Part shown: one piece after another, positions 6,552 to 13,903 of the stretch
How the letters are laid out: each line of letters starts with the position of its first letter
Position numbering within the stretch: the stretch's first letter is position 1
Source of the DNA: an uncultured Gardnerella sp.
GTDB lineage: Bacteria; Actinomycetota; Actinomycetes; Actinomycetales; Bifidobacteriaceae
Assembly: GCA_947254595.1 (NCBI GenBank)
Contig: CAMYED010000031.1
Span: 1-13,903, forward strand
DNA: 13,903 nucleotides
Direction: 5' to 3'
Made by a program: the position numbers and the translations under genes
Notes under the pieces: generated by a model
Database searches by the model: none
What the model was told of the DNA's origin: nothing
What the model saw: only the letters and a program-made list of their open reading frames with translations

Positions 6552-9332
6552 TTATTTGTTAAGTTCACCTGTTTTTGGCCGCAATGATTTAACCATTTCC
6601 AGAATTTGCTTTGCGCTAGCTTCAGGTAAGTAAGCGTGCGTTACTGCCAAAGATATTTGCGCAAGTTTTGCTGAATCTAAGTAGCATACGTACACTGGGT
6701 TTGCAGTCGGCTGGAACTTTTTCTTGAAGAAGTATAGTGACTTAAATCCGTAAGCAGGTTCCAAAATGTCGGACATCATTTCTAGCGCGTGAGTAATAAC
6801 ATTCGTGTTTTTGGAAGCGTCGTCTTCTGTAGAATTTTCGTCAATACCAGCTAGTGGTGCTGCGGAAAGGCTCATAAATTCAACTTTAGAATCCGGATTT
6901 TTTAATCCTTCTTCTTGAAGACGTTCTGCCATTCGCGCAATAAGCAATTCCATAATTCCGTTTGGGCTATCCGTGCGGTGGCGCATAAAGTCAAGCGTCC
7001 AACCAATAACGCGATTGTTACTGTAGGTAGGCATCCAGCTTGTTACGCCTAGTACGCGCCCTTGTTCGTCAATTGCGTACAAGATTTTTACGCGATTATC
7101 CCTAAGCTCGTCTAGTCCGCCTAAAGTGAATTTCATCTCTGGCAGCGCTTTAAGCTCTGCCCATTCTTCCGATATTTCTACAATCTGCTGCTGAATATCC
7201 CATGGTGCTTCATTGTAGGTTGTTAAAACGTCGGTAATGCCGTCGCGTTTTGCTTTGTTAATAGCTGTGCGAATATCTTGCCATTTTTTGCCGCGTGTTT
7301 GCCACGCGTTTGGGTCAACAAGCATATCCGTGCCGACTTTAATCGACGTAAAACCAAGCTTTTTAAGATCTTTGCAAACGCTATCGTGCACTGCGTAAAA
7401 TGCTGGGGTCCAAGAATTTTTTTCACACATTTGTATGAAGTTGCGAATATCTTGCGAATATTCTTTACTATCTCCAAACGGACCGGTAAGAGTTAGCGCA
7501 ACTCCGTAGCTTAGGCGGTAGGCGATTGCAGAATTTCCGGTTGGGGAGAACCAGTAGTGGTTGTCTGGCCAGGTTGTCATGAAGCTCATTGTGTTTCCGC
7601 CTAGTTCTACGAGTGAGCTTGCTTTTTCTCTATCTTTTTCACTTGTAGAAAGATTGCTGCGGAACCATGCTAAGCAAACTATGAATAGAACAGCCCAAAA
7701 TATTACGCCAACTGATTGAGCAAGTGCTGAGGATAATGGTGTTTCCGTGCGAAGCATTGCGTTTGATCTGTTTCCGAAGCCCATAGGCATCCAGCGTCCT
7801 GGTAAGTCGCGCAGAAGATGGTGAATGTCGGCTATTGGCTTAAAGTTGTCTGCTATCATAAGGCCAAAAGTCACGTATTCTACAGCCGTAATCCAAAGTG
7901 TTGCAAAGATTGCAACCAAGCCTATTTGAACGTGCAAGCGTTTTGTAGTAATCGAAAAATGTTTAAGATTAATAGCGAGCAGAATAGTCATTAGCAAAGG
8001 CGGAAGTGCGGTAAGCATAAACGCAACTGCAACAGCATTATGCTGATGAATGTGAATATGCTGCTTTGTAGCTATTAAAGGCAACACTGTGAAGTACATT
8101 CCTGCGTAAAGAACAGTAATTGCGTTAATAACCATTGAGGTCCAAGCTGCAAGTCTGCGGCCTCGTAACATTCCCCACGCAATAATCATCATAGTAACAA
8201 TTGGCAGAAGAATACGAATCCACACTCCGCCAATAGCAGCGTGATGCAGTCCGGAATGTAGCAAACAGCTATTAGAACTGTAGTTTGCAATGCAGCGCGT
8301 AAGCCACGGTTTTGACCCCATTTGCGGGGACATAAATAAGCCTAATGTGGTGAGAATGCCAGCGTGCGAGCGTGAAGATAACGCAAGAAGTGGGCCCAAA
8401 GCTAAGATGCATTGTGCCACTGCAAAAAGTCTGTGAATTTCGTAGTCGGTGCCTTCCCACCAGTTTATGCTTCGTGACGCTTTTGATTTGCACATAATAT
8501 TGCCGAGAATATGGCCAGTAAGTGCTGCAATAATAGTGCAGTAATCTCCAGGATTGCCACTATAGAGCATCATTGCGGAGGTAATAGCGTAGCCGATAAC
8601 TAACATTCGCCTATGCCAAAGAATAGATTCGTACGCTGCCGATGCCATGAACGCGCCAATAAAAAGCGTAAACGGGGATAATCTTATAGGAATCCTAGTA
8701 ATCCAATGCATATTGCGAATAATTATTGAAAGATTACCAATAATAGCAAGTCCAACAATCATTCCAATAACAGTTGTGAATATTGAAATTATAAAAATGC
8801 GAATACGGCTAATTCGAGTTTCTGCTAAGCCAAGTAGCACGATTGCTAGAACGCTGTTTACAATCAGCGAAGGCATGCTGTTTACGAATAACAGTGAGTG
8901 GCATAGTTTTATAAGCAAATTAGTCACATTTGCGTGCCCGAAGAAAAAGCTAGGGCCTTTACCTGGGTGGTGTTTCATAAAAAGCTGCGAAAGAGTTGCG
9001 TTAGTGCCGTAAGTGTATACGTGCATAAGCGTTATTGTGAGCCAATGTATGCAGTTGATTATGATGAAAACGCATGTAATGGTGAGTGCAAAAACTCGCT
9101 GCTGCATCCACGCTATGAAATCTTTTAGTAGGATTTTCGTGTGCTGCGCGGACTGTTTTTTAGAAGATTTGGCGCTGACTTTTTTGGGAGCGTTCTGATT
9201 TGAAGCGTTCTCGCCGGAGTTGCCGGAGTTGCCGGAGTTGCTATTTTCGCCGGAGTTGCCGGAGTTTACGTTCTCACCAGAGTCGTTTGAATCGTCTTGC
9301 TCTAAACGCTTATTGAAGAAAAACAGTGACAT
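6552..9332 (-). CDS. MprF-like aminoacyl-phosphatidylglycerol synthase with rhomboid-like N-terminus
   Basis: 926 residues. The C-terminal DUF2156 domain (about 575-915) is the tRNA-dependent transferase that adds an amino acid to phosphatidylglycerol, lowering negative surface charge. Family marks are FSPTGNSAIAYR, GKKWQDIRTAINKAKRDG (681-698), GWTLDFMRH and GIMELLIARMAERLQEEG. The remaining N-terminal part (about 75-560) is multi-membrane. Residues 130-285 look rhomboid-like (FGHANVTNLL, VNSVLAIVLLGLAE, then SPFTLFIGAF), but the catalytic GxSG is not seen, so proteolysis is unlikely. Residues 18-41 are a low-complexity NSG repeat. It starts one base after the hydrolase stop and has only a weak ribosome binding site, so translational coupling is expected. 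Lysine or alanine as the transferred amino acid cannot be decided from sequence. Confidence 0.85.
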   Translation of the reverse strand: MSLFFFNKRLEQDDSNDSGENVNSGNSGENSNSGNSGNSGENASNQNAPKKVSAKSSKKQSAQHTKILLKDFIAWMQQRVFALTITCVFIIINCIHWLTITLMHVYTYGTNATLSQLFMKHHPGKGPSFFFGHANVTNLLIKLCHSLLFVNSMPSLIVNSVLAIVLLGLAETRISRIRIFIISIFTTVIGMIVGLAIIGNLSIIIRNMHWITRIPIRLSPFTLFIGAFMASAAYESILWHRRMLVIGYAITSAMMLYSGNPGDYCTIIAALTGHILGNIMCKSKASRSINWWEGTDYEIHRLFAVAQCILALGPLLALSSRSHAGILTTLGLFMSPQMGSKPWLTRCIANYSSNSCLLHSGLHHAAIGGVWIRILLPIVTMMIIAWGMLRGRRLAAWTSMVINAITVLYAGMYFTVLPLIATKQHIHIHQHNAVAVAFMLTALPPLLMTILLAINLKHFSITTKRLHVQIGLVAIFATLWITAVEYVTFGLMIADNFKPIADIHHLLRDLPGRWMPMGFGNRSNAMLRTETPLSSALAQSVGVIFWAVLFIVCLAWFRSNLSTSEKDREKASSLVELGGNTMSFMTTWPDNHYWFSPTGNSAIAYRLSYGVALTLTGPFGDSKEYSQDIRNFIQMCEKNSWTPAFYAVHDSVCKDLKKLGFTSIKVGTDMLVDPNAWQTRGKKWQDIRTAINKAKRDGITDVLTTYNEAPWDIQQQIVEISEEWAELKALPEMKFTLGGLDELRDNRVKILYAIDEQGRVLGVTSWMPTYSNNRVIGWTLDFMRHRTDSPNGIMELLIARMAERLQEEGLKNPDSKVEFMSLSAAPLAGIDENSTEDDASKNTNVITHALEMMSDILEPAYGFKSLYFFKKKFQPTANPVYVCYLDSAKLAQISLAVTHAYLPEASAKQILEMVKSLRPKTGELNK
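9213..9266 (-). repeat. 9-bp tandem repeat in the mprF-like gene
   Basis: GCCGGAGTT (plus strand) occurs three times in a row at 9213-9239 and twice at 9249-9266, separated by a diverged 9-base unit. It encodes the NSG repeats near the N-terminus. The unit is a multiple of three, so copy-number change alters linker length without shifting the frame. Confidence 0.9.
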
Positions 9333-9333
9333 A

Positions 9334-10713
9334 TTATTTTCGATTCACTCTCTGATTAACAAGAATTTTTACGCCTGCATAAGTATTCAAATTTGGAGCA
9401 GTTTTCGCAATCCCAGTTTTTTTACAGAACCTATCAATAACAATTTTTAATCCTGCGCGTACTGTATGCCAGTCGTGGCCATGGTCTTTAGCAAGCATAG
9501 TAACAACATTAATTCCAGCCTTGTGCGCGCTTATAGCAATAGTTGCCTGATTTGTTTGAGATTTAGGATCCCAAGTTCCAGCAATTGCGTAATAATCCTG
9601 CTTTAGCGGAGCATTCCTGCGCATAATTAAGCTAGGAACGTGACGCTCATACGCAGAAGTGTTTCCATTAAAGTAACGCTTAACAGTTTCCTGACGGTTT
9701 ATATACGTTGGTTCTAGTTCGCCGCCGGCTGAATATATTGTGCCAAAAATATTCGGATGAGAAGGCACTAATTGCGTTGCGCAAGTTCCTCCTTGCGAAA
9801 AACCGCCCATAAGCCACATTCTCGGGTTGTTGCTAACCGGCAAATGTTTACGAATCCAATTAGGCACGTCTCGCGTCAAATAAGTTTCAGCCTTACCGTA
9901 CACGGGAGTATCCGCGCACAACGAATTATGCGATTCTTCACCATTTTGGTCCGGAGCAACAACAATAGGAGCAAGACCGTCATGATATTTTGCGTACTCG
10001 TCTAAAGTTTTCGCAATCTCACTCGCAGCAAAAAAGTGCGTTGGGCTTCCAGGTTGGCCAGCAAACATAACCATAACTGGAAGTTTTGGCGGATGCTTAA
10101 CAAGAGCAGCAGGCGGCAAATAAACATTCGCCATACGCGCCTTAAACTTTGAGTAAGTGTTAGGAATGTAGGCGAATCTTACAATACCCTGATTAGGCAT
10201 TTTTGGAAGCTTATGCTTCTTAGCGAGCTTATACCATTGCTCAATGCTGTCCGTAGCAGACTTCTGCTTATTAACCTCAAGCTTAGGGAAGCTGCCCATT
10301 CCAAAAATAGAACCAAGAGTAGTGTATTCGCCGTAAATCATGTCTACGCTAAGCGAAGTGCTTAAAAGCGTAAAAATAATTGATACTATTGCAATAATTC
10401 TTCTTAAACCCTTAGAAAGCACTATAGCTGCAACAGCAAAACCAATAATCCCAAAACCGCAGGCAATCGCGGAAATAACAAGCCAACCCAAGCTTACTCC
10501 GAACACGACGAATACGTCGGAAATAAGCCAAGCAATAAATCCGCCTACAAAAAATGCTATTGTGGCAACGCCAAGCTCTACTAGTAGATGCAGAATATGC
10601 TTCTTGCGTTTTGTTTTAATAAAAACAAGAAGTATTAGAGCAATGCCATTTAAGCTGAATAAGCTTGCTGGCAGCCAGCCTTGCAAAAGACTCACTTTTG
10701 CCAATTGCAGCAT
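9334..10713 (-). CDS. Membrane-anchored alpha/beta hydrolase (esterase family), partner of the MprF-like gene
   Basis: 459 residues. The N-terminus has four predicted membrane helices (about 13-33, 42-66, 72-98 and 103-123), followed by an extracytoplasmic-type esterase domain of the Fes/esterase D/antigen 85 class. Visible parts are the strand and oxyanion-side VMVMFAGQPGSP (213-224), the nucleophile elbow GGFSQGG with S306, a likely acid in GTWDP (D382) and the histidine in HGHDW (H413). The ATG is preceded by AGGA at a spacing of seven. It is the first gene of the operon with the synthase. In other bacteria hydrolases beside MprF-type synthases remove the amino acid from aminoacyl-phosphatidylglycerol; that role here is inferred from context. 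A mycolyltransferase role is unlikely because bifidobacteria have no mycolic acids. Confidence 0.85.
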   Translation of the reverse strand: MLQLAKVSLLQGWLPASLFSLNGIALILLVFIKTKRKKHILHLLVELGVATIAFFVGGFIAWLISDVFVVFGVSLGWLVISAIACGFGIIGFAVAAIVLSKGLRRIIAIVSIIFTLLSTSLSVDMIYGEYTTLGSIFGMGSFPKLEVNKQKSATDSIEQWYKLAKKHKLPKMPNQGIVRFAYIPNTYSKFKARMANVYLPPAALVKHPPKLPVMVMFAGQPGSPTHFFAASEIAKTLDEYAKYHDGLAPIVVAPDQNGEESHNSLCADTPVYGKAETYLTRDVPNWIRKHLPVSNNPRMWLMGGFSQGGTCATQLVPSHPNIFGTIYSAGGELEPTYINRQETVKRYFNGNTSAYERHVPSLIMRRNAPLKQDYYAIAGTWDPKSQTNQATIAISAHKAGINVVTMLAKDHGHDWHTVRAGLKIVIDRFCKKTGIAKTAPNLNTYAGVKILVNQRVNRK

Positions 10714-11066
10714 GTTTGAATCCTGCGCTTTCTAATCTAACTAATCTAATTGTTTTTAAGCTAAGCAAAGTAAACAGCGCGCATGGCCTTTTACTAACTT
10801 TTAGCGTTACGCGCGTATCTAAATTTTCTACCAATATTTACTTTTATTTTTCGCTAGTTTTGTAGTTATATTTTTTATTAGTTTCATTGTTATATCGTAA
10901 ATACCGAAACATATATTGTAATCAACCTGAAGTATGAAAATTACCCGCATGTCGTATGCTTTACAGAAGATAATTCGCATATTTTGCGCAGCGCTGTGTA
11001 TTTATAAACTATTCGTTGTTTATTTTATATATCTTGCTACGCGCCGTAATTAAGTCGTACGGATCT
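10714..11066. other. Intergenic region upstream of the hydrolase-mprF operon
   Basis: No gene and no convincing promoter pair were found. A short direct repeat (CTAATCTAA, twice, 10734-10751) lies just before the hydrolase ribosome binding site. GTTACGCGCGTAT at 10806-10818 resembles the core of the 52-bp arrays and may be a decayed single unit. The rest is AT-rich and shows nothing I can name. Confidence 0.5.
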
Positions 11067-11263
11067 CGTTATTTTCATTACACGTACGTATAGCAACTAA
11101 CGCTTTCCCGCGTGACTACGTTATTTTCGTTACTTGCACGTAAAGTAACTGCCGATTTTCCGCTAGATTTCAACATTTTCGTTACAGCACTGTACAGTAA
11201 CTAACATTTTTTGAGTCAATTCCAACATTTTCGTTACAGCTCTGTAAAGCCGATGCCGTACGC
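11067..11263 (+). repeat. Four-unit array with exact 52-bp period, copy 2
   Basis: ATTTTCATTAC at 11071-11081 is followed by ATTTTCGTTAC at 11123-11133, 11175-11185 and 11227-11237, giving intervals of 52, 52 and 52. Units keep the same order as in copy 1, and unit 2 is nearly identical between the arrays. Units 2 and 3 contain a perfect dyad GTTAC-n11-GTAAC (11129-11149 and 11181-11201); in the other units the second arm is degenerate. Confidence 0.85.
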
Positions 11264-11307
11264 ATATTCGTGTGGTAGAGATTTGAGATTTTTCGCACTG
11301 AGAGAGG
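11264..11307 (+). repeat. 44-bp module A, copy 2
   Basis: It starts ATATTCGTGTGGTAGAG and ends CACTGAGAGAGG. One base differs from the other two copies. Confidence 0.9.
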
Positions 11308-11319
11308 CGCGCTCGCTAC

Positions 11320-11362
11320 GAAACTCGCGTTGGAAGTCCACTGGACTTCCAACGCGAGTTTC
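11320..11362 (+). repeat. Module B long hairpin, copy 2 (21-bp perfect palindrome arms)
   Basis: The arms 11320-11340 and 11342-11362 are perfectly complementary around a single central C. No T run follows on either strand, so it is not a standard terminator. It is the counterpart of 6068-6114. Confidence 0.9.
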
Positions 11363-11372
11363 CGCTCCGAGT

Positions 11373-11406
11373 TGCTTTCGCGCGCTACGCTCTGAGCGCG
11401 AAAGCA
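11373..11406 (+). repeat. Module B second hairpin, copy 2
   Basis: Eleven-bp arms TGCTTTCGCGC and GCGCGAAAGCA with a 12-base loop. The surrounding sequence, from CTCCGAGTT to GTCGTCGCGC, is shared with copy 1. Confidence 0.85.
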
Positions 11407-11464
11407 GGTCGTCGCGCAAAACTCGCGCCACACCAAACAAGAACTCGCGCAACACCCAACAAAT

Positions 11465-11482
11465 TGTCATTCAAACCATAGG
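11465..11482 (+). repeat. Diverged terminal motif of copy 2
   Basis: TGTCATTCAAACCATAGG corresponds to TGTCAATCAAACTATAGTT at 6512-6530. Like that copy it contains a small palindrome (AAACC-ATA-GGTTT, 11473-11485). Confidence 0.55.
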
Positions 11483-11488
11483 TTTGCG

Positions 11489-13642
11489 CTATGGCATTTT
11501 GAAGAAGTCGGTATTACGAACGTAGTTCTTTCCTGCAGTAATGTCGTACTGTATGAGCTTATAGTCGTCCAAAAGTCGCTTAGTTTCTTTGCTCATATCC
11601 GCGTACGCCATTGGCTTACCGTCGTGATCCAAGTAAATCGGCTGCCCTTCAGGAATCCTATCCCATCCCTGAATCGTATTAACTACCGGCGGCTCCATTG
11701 CGCTAACATGATTATGCAATTCCGTAAGGAAAGCAACATACGGCGAAACGCGCGCGTTCATGTGACGCGCAACTTGGGTCATGAAGAAGTTTGGGGAAGA
11801 ATAAACGCCGGTTTTATAAGCGTTCTTTTTAGAAGGCTTCAGTTTTTCTCGAGCAGATTTATTCGACCAAATAAAGTAGTCAGTTAAGTGCAGTTTAAGA
11901 GAATTGCGCTTATCTTCGCTAGCTGTTGTGTACGCTCCTGGAAGATGATCGCCGTAGAACAAAACCGTAACAGGCTTATTTAAGCGATCTAAGCTGTTTA
12001 GGAACTTTTCCGTAGCTTTATCCGTGTAGTTTGCGCCTTTAGCGTAGGTTTGAATAATAGAAGTTTCTTCCGTTCCTAAAGGTTTACTTCCTTCGGTTGC
12101 GGATACCTTAAACTCGTTATTCTTATACCAATCGTTGTAAGGCATGTGATTTTGCATTGTTACGAGCTGAATAAATTCTGACGACTTCTTACTTGAAATC
12201 GAATCCAAAACGCTGTCGTAAGCTGATTCGTCGCAAATATACGGGCCTAAATCAATACGCTCCTGGTATTTAATAACGTCAGGCTGGCGAACAGTGTAGA
12301 ACTTGGTAAAACCAAACTTCTTATAATTTTTTGCGCGCAAATACATTGATGGCTCAAACGGGTGGAATGCGAGAGAATTCTTACCGTCGTTCCAGTACCT
12401 GTTAAAAGTAGGCATCCACGAAACTTTCGGAATAAGCTGCTGGTATGGGCTAGTTAGCGAAGGGTCAAAATTGACCATGCTTAAACCGGTAATAGCCATG
12501 TATTCAAGATTTGCGGTGCCTCCGCCGTAGCCGGACGAAAGCATTAAGCCGCTGTCTGTGCTATTTTTTACGCTGTCAACGAAAGGAATAATTTTTTTGT
12601 TAAACTTTATTCCAGGCACGCGCTCAGGATTTGAGAAAGATTCGGAAAGAATAACAATAAGTGTGCTGTTGTTGATTTTATTTTTGCGAGAAGCGTTAAT
12701 TTTTTTAGCAAACTTTTCGTAGCGCGCTACAACTTCTTTCATAGTTTTTTCGTTGTAGTTGTAGGGCTTGGACATAACTTTAGGATTGACTTGTCGCATG
12801 AACGCAACTAGCGGTCCGTTAGTTTGAGCATCGTAGGAGGAGTCCCACATTGCAGGCTTGTCTCCCATTGCTTTGTTAAAAGAGTTAGCTATAGAACCGA
12901 CTGTTCCGGCGGAAGCAATGTAGAAGGCGAATAAGCTAAAAATAACAACGAAAACGCCGGCGCGTACGCCGTATCGTAAATCTTTTCGCTCGAACCACGC
13001 AACTGTTCCGCGATTCTTATCGAGTAAATGAATTGCTGTAAAAACAATAACAAAGAAGATTACTAGAATTATTGCGTAGCAAATAACGCGATGCGCATTA
13101 GGCGGCAGGAACGTTGAAATATTGCCGGTGTCGCTTTGTAAGAAATTCAGGTCGGCTGGAAGAATGGCCTCGTTGCGCACAAAAATTTTCATATATTCAA
13201 TCATTGAGATTATGACTGAAATAGAAAGAAGAATCATGGATGTTATCCAGAAACGATTAGTTATAATTAGCAAAAGGCCGTAAATTGCTGCAATAATAAG
13301 GAAGTTGAGAATAAATACAAAATTCAAGTCTTTCCACATTCCGAATATCATTTGTTTGAGGTTTTGTTTAAGGGTGGAAAATACTTGGCTTTTTGTACCT
13401 GTTTGTACGCCTGTTTGCAGAATAATAAAAATTGCGATGCTGTTAAGAGCAAAGAATACTATATAAAGCCATCGTGGAATAGCTATTTGATACTTGCTTA
13501 ATACTGCGTTAAATTTGCTTAATACGTTTCGTAAGCCTGAAAGGAAGTTTTTAGAATTACCCTCTTTTTTCTTAGAATCTACCTTCTTATTTTCACCCTC
13601 TTCCTTCTCGTTTTTAGAAAGCTCCAATTCGGTTTCATCCAT
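11489..13642 (-). CDS. LTA-synthase-like membrane phosphoglycerol transferase (sulfatase fold)
   Basis: 717 residues. After a charged, lysine- and glutamate-rich cytoplasmic N-terminus come five membrane helices (about 57-78, 104-128, 131-155, 185-206 and 225-246), then an extracellular sulfatase-fold domain. Catalytic landmarks of the LtaS/MdoB class are visible: metal ligand E334 in LSESFSNP, nucleophile T376 in GYGGGTANLEYM, H499 in MQNHMPY, and D565/H566 in YGDHLPG. Such enzymes transfer glycerophosphate from phosphatidylglycerol to a cell-surface polymer or glycan. The exact acceptor in this lineage is not shown by the sequence. The C-terminal extension after about residue 645 is not recognised. 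The ATG has only a weak GGAA site upstream. The stop codon abuts repeat copy 2, and no separate terminator is seen. Confidence 0.9.
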   Translation of the reverse strand: MDETELELSKNEKEEGENKKVDSKKKEGNSKNFLSGLRNVLSKFNAVLSKYQIAIPRWLYIVFFALNSIAIFIILQTGVQTGTKSQVFSTLKQNLKQMIFGMWKDLNFVFILNFLIIAAIYGLLLIITNRFWITSMILLSISVIISMIEYMKIFVRNEAILPADLNFLQSDTGNISTFLPPNAHRVICYAIILVIFFVIVFTAIHLLDKNRGTVAWFERKDLRYGVRAGVFVVIFSLFAFYIASAGTVGSIANSFNKAMGDKPAMWDSSYDAQTNGPLVAFMRQVNPKVMSKPYNYNEKTMKEVVARYEKFAKKINASRKNKINNSTLIVILSESFSNPERVPGIKFNKKIIPFVDSVKNSTDSGLMLSSGYGGGTANLEYMAITGLSMVNFDPSLTSPYQQLIPKVSWMPTFNRYWNDGKNSLAFHPFEPSMYLRAKNYKKFGFTKFYTVRQPDVIKYQERIDLGPYICDESAYDSVLDSISSKKSSEFIQLVTMQNHMPYNDWYKNNEFKVSATEGSKPLGTEETSIIQTYAKGANYTDKATEKFLNSLDRLNKPVTVLFYGDHLPGAYTTASEDKRNSLKLHLTDYFIWSNKSAREKLKPSKKNAYKTGVYSSPNFFMTQVARHMNARVSPYVAFLTELHNHVSAMEPPVVNTIQGWDRIPEGQPIYLDHDGKPMAYADMSKETKRLLDDYKLIQYDITAGKNYVRNTDFFKMP

Positions 13643-13797
13643 AATCTATTCCAATCGTTCCCAATAAACGAACCTACATGCTAAGCACAATAATTTTCTA
13701 TTGTAGTTATTGCTATCGTCATAAACGAATATTTGCATCCCCAAGTATTTTATAGTTTAATTTACGACTCAATATTTGCAGTCCTTCATTCGTGTGG
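13643..13797. other. Region upstream of the LTA-synthase-like gene
   Basis: It is AT-rich and holds no gene. A TATAAA-like -10 is present on the minus strand near 13751-13756, but without a good -35. ATTCGTGTGG at 13788-13797 is a partial duplication of the start of module A, which follows at once. Confidence 0.4.
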
Positions 13798-13903
13798 ATA
13801 TTCGTGTGGTAGAGATTTGAGATTTTTCGCACTGAGCGAGGTGAACGTCAGAGCCGAAGGCAGAGCCGTAGGCTGCTGATTCGCCGAGCGAAGAAGAAAA
13901 ATC
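13798..13903 (+). repeat. Composite repeat copy 3 (modules A and C), cut by the window end
   Basis: Module A (13798-13841) is identical to copy 1. After seven unrelated bases comes module C (13849-13903), which matches 5959-6013 at 53 of 55 positions. Module B, which separates A and C in copy 1, is missing, and no 52-bp array precedes it. The element continues past the window. Confidence 0.85.

Larger units (their letters stand above)
11067..11482 (+). repeat. Composite structured intergenic repeat, copy 2
   Basis: The order matches copy 1: four-unit 52-bp array, module A (11264-11307), module B with two hairpins (11308-11417), the shared tail (11418-11441, 23 of 24 bases equal to copy 1) and a terminal motif (11465-11482). 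Modules C and D are absent, as is the extra terminal motif between the array and module A. It points in the opposite direction to copy 1 and ends six bases from the stop codon of the LTA-synthase-like gene. Confidence 0.75.

Noticed and set aside
6556..6565. TTGTTAAGTT half-site matching the purEK dyad
   Set aside because: It is formed by the last codons of the mprF-like gene, with no second arm; coincidence is sufficient.
11320..11362. Terminator of the LTA-synthase-like gene
   Set aside because: No T run follows the hairpin on the minus strand, and it lies well over 100 bases past the stop codon.
11182..11525. Overlapping ORFs on both strands
   Set aside because: They cover the array, module A and the palindromes of repeat copy 2, with no family resemblance; their symmetry comes from the inverted repeat.

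Overview
The window looks like chromosomal DNA from a low-GC member of the Bifidobacteriaceae, most likely Gardnerella. The evidence is the actinobacterial Zur-like regulator, the purE-purK pair, a large rhomboid-like/DUF2156 aminoacyl-phosphatidylglycerol synthase and an LTA-synthase-like phosphoglycerol transferase. This assignment is by recognition of protein sequence, without a database search.

Layout. (1) Positions 1-3048 (+) are visibly more AT-rich than the rest and hold two defence-type genes, each broken by one lesion. The first is a YhcG/DUF1016-type PD-(D/E)xK nuclease with a one-base frameshift. The second is an SMC/OLD-like AAA ATPase with a HEPN-like C-terminal RNYIDH motif, split by one in-frame TAA. 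A strong terminator separates them. (2) Positions 3049-3634 (+) hold the C-terminal half of an unrecognised membrane protein, probably truncated where the island joins the chromosome. (3) Positions 3565-5644 (-) are a compact purE-purK-zur-like run: purine carboxylation enzymes followed by a zinc-type Fur regulator. (4) Positions 5645-6551 have no credible gene but hold a large composite structured repeat. (5) Positions 6552-10713 (-) are a two-gene operon: a membrane-anchored alpha/beta hydrolase, then the MprF-like synthase. (6) Positions 10714-11488 hold a second composite repeat in the opposite orientation. (7) Positions 11489-13642 (-) encode the LTA-synthase-like enzyme. (8) Positions 13643-13903 lead into a third, differently assembled repeat that runs off the window.

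How the genes work together. PurK and PurE perform consecutive steps of de novo purine synthesis. The hydrolase/MprF pair and the LTA-synthase-like enzyme all act on membrane lipids, and phosphatidylglycerol is the probable shared substrate: amino-acid modification (and possibly its removal) versus use as glycerophosphate donor. They plausibly form an envelope-charge neighbourhood.

The most unusual content is the intergenic repeat family. Two composite copies flank the hydrolase-mprF operon in inverted orientation. Each carries a four-unit array with an exact 52-bp period, followed by a 44-bp conserved module and a long hairpin. That hairpin differs between the copies at seven base pairs, and every difference is compensated. 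A third copy lacks the hairpin module but keeps another module nearly unchanged. I know of no named family that matches it.
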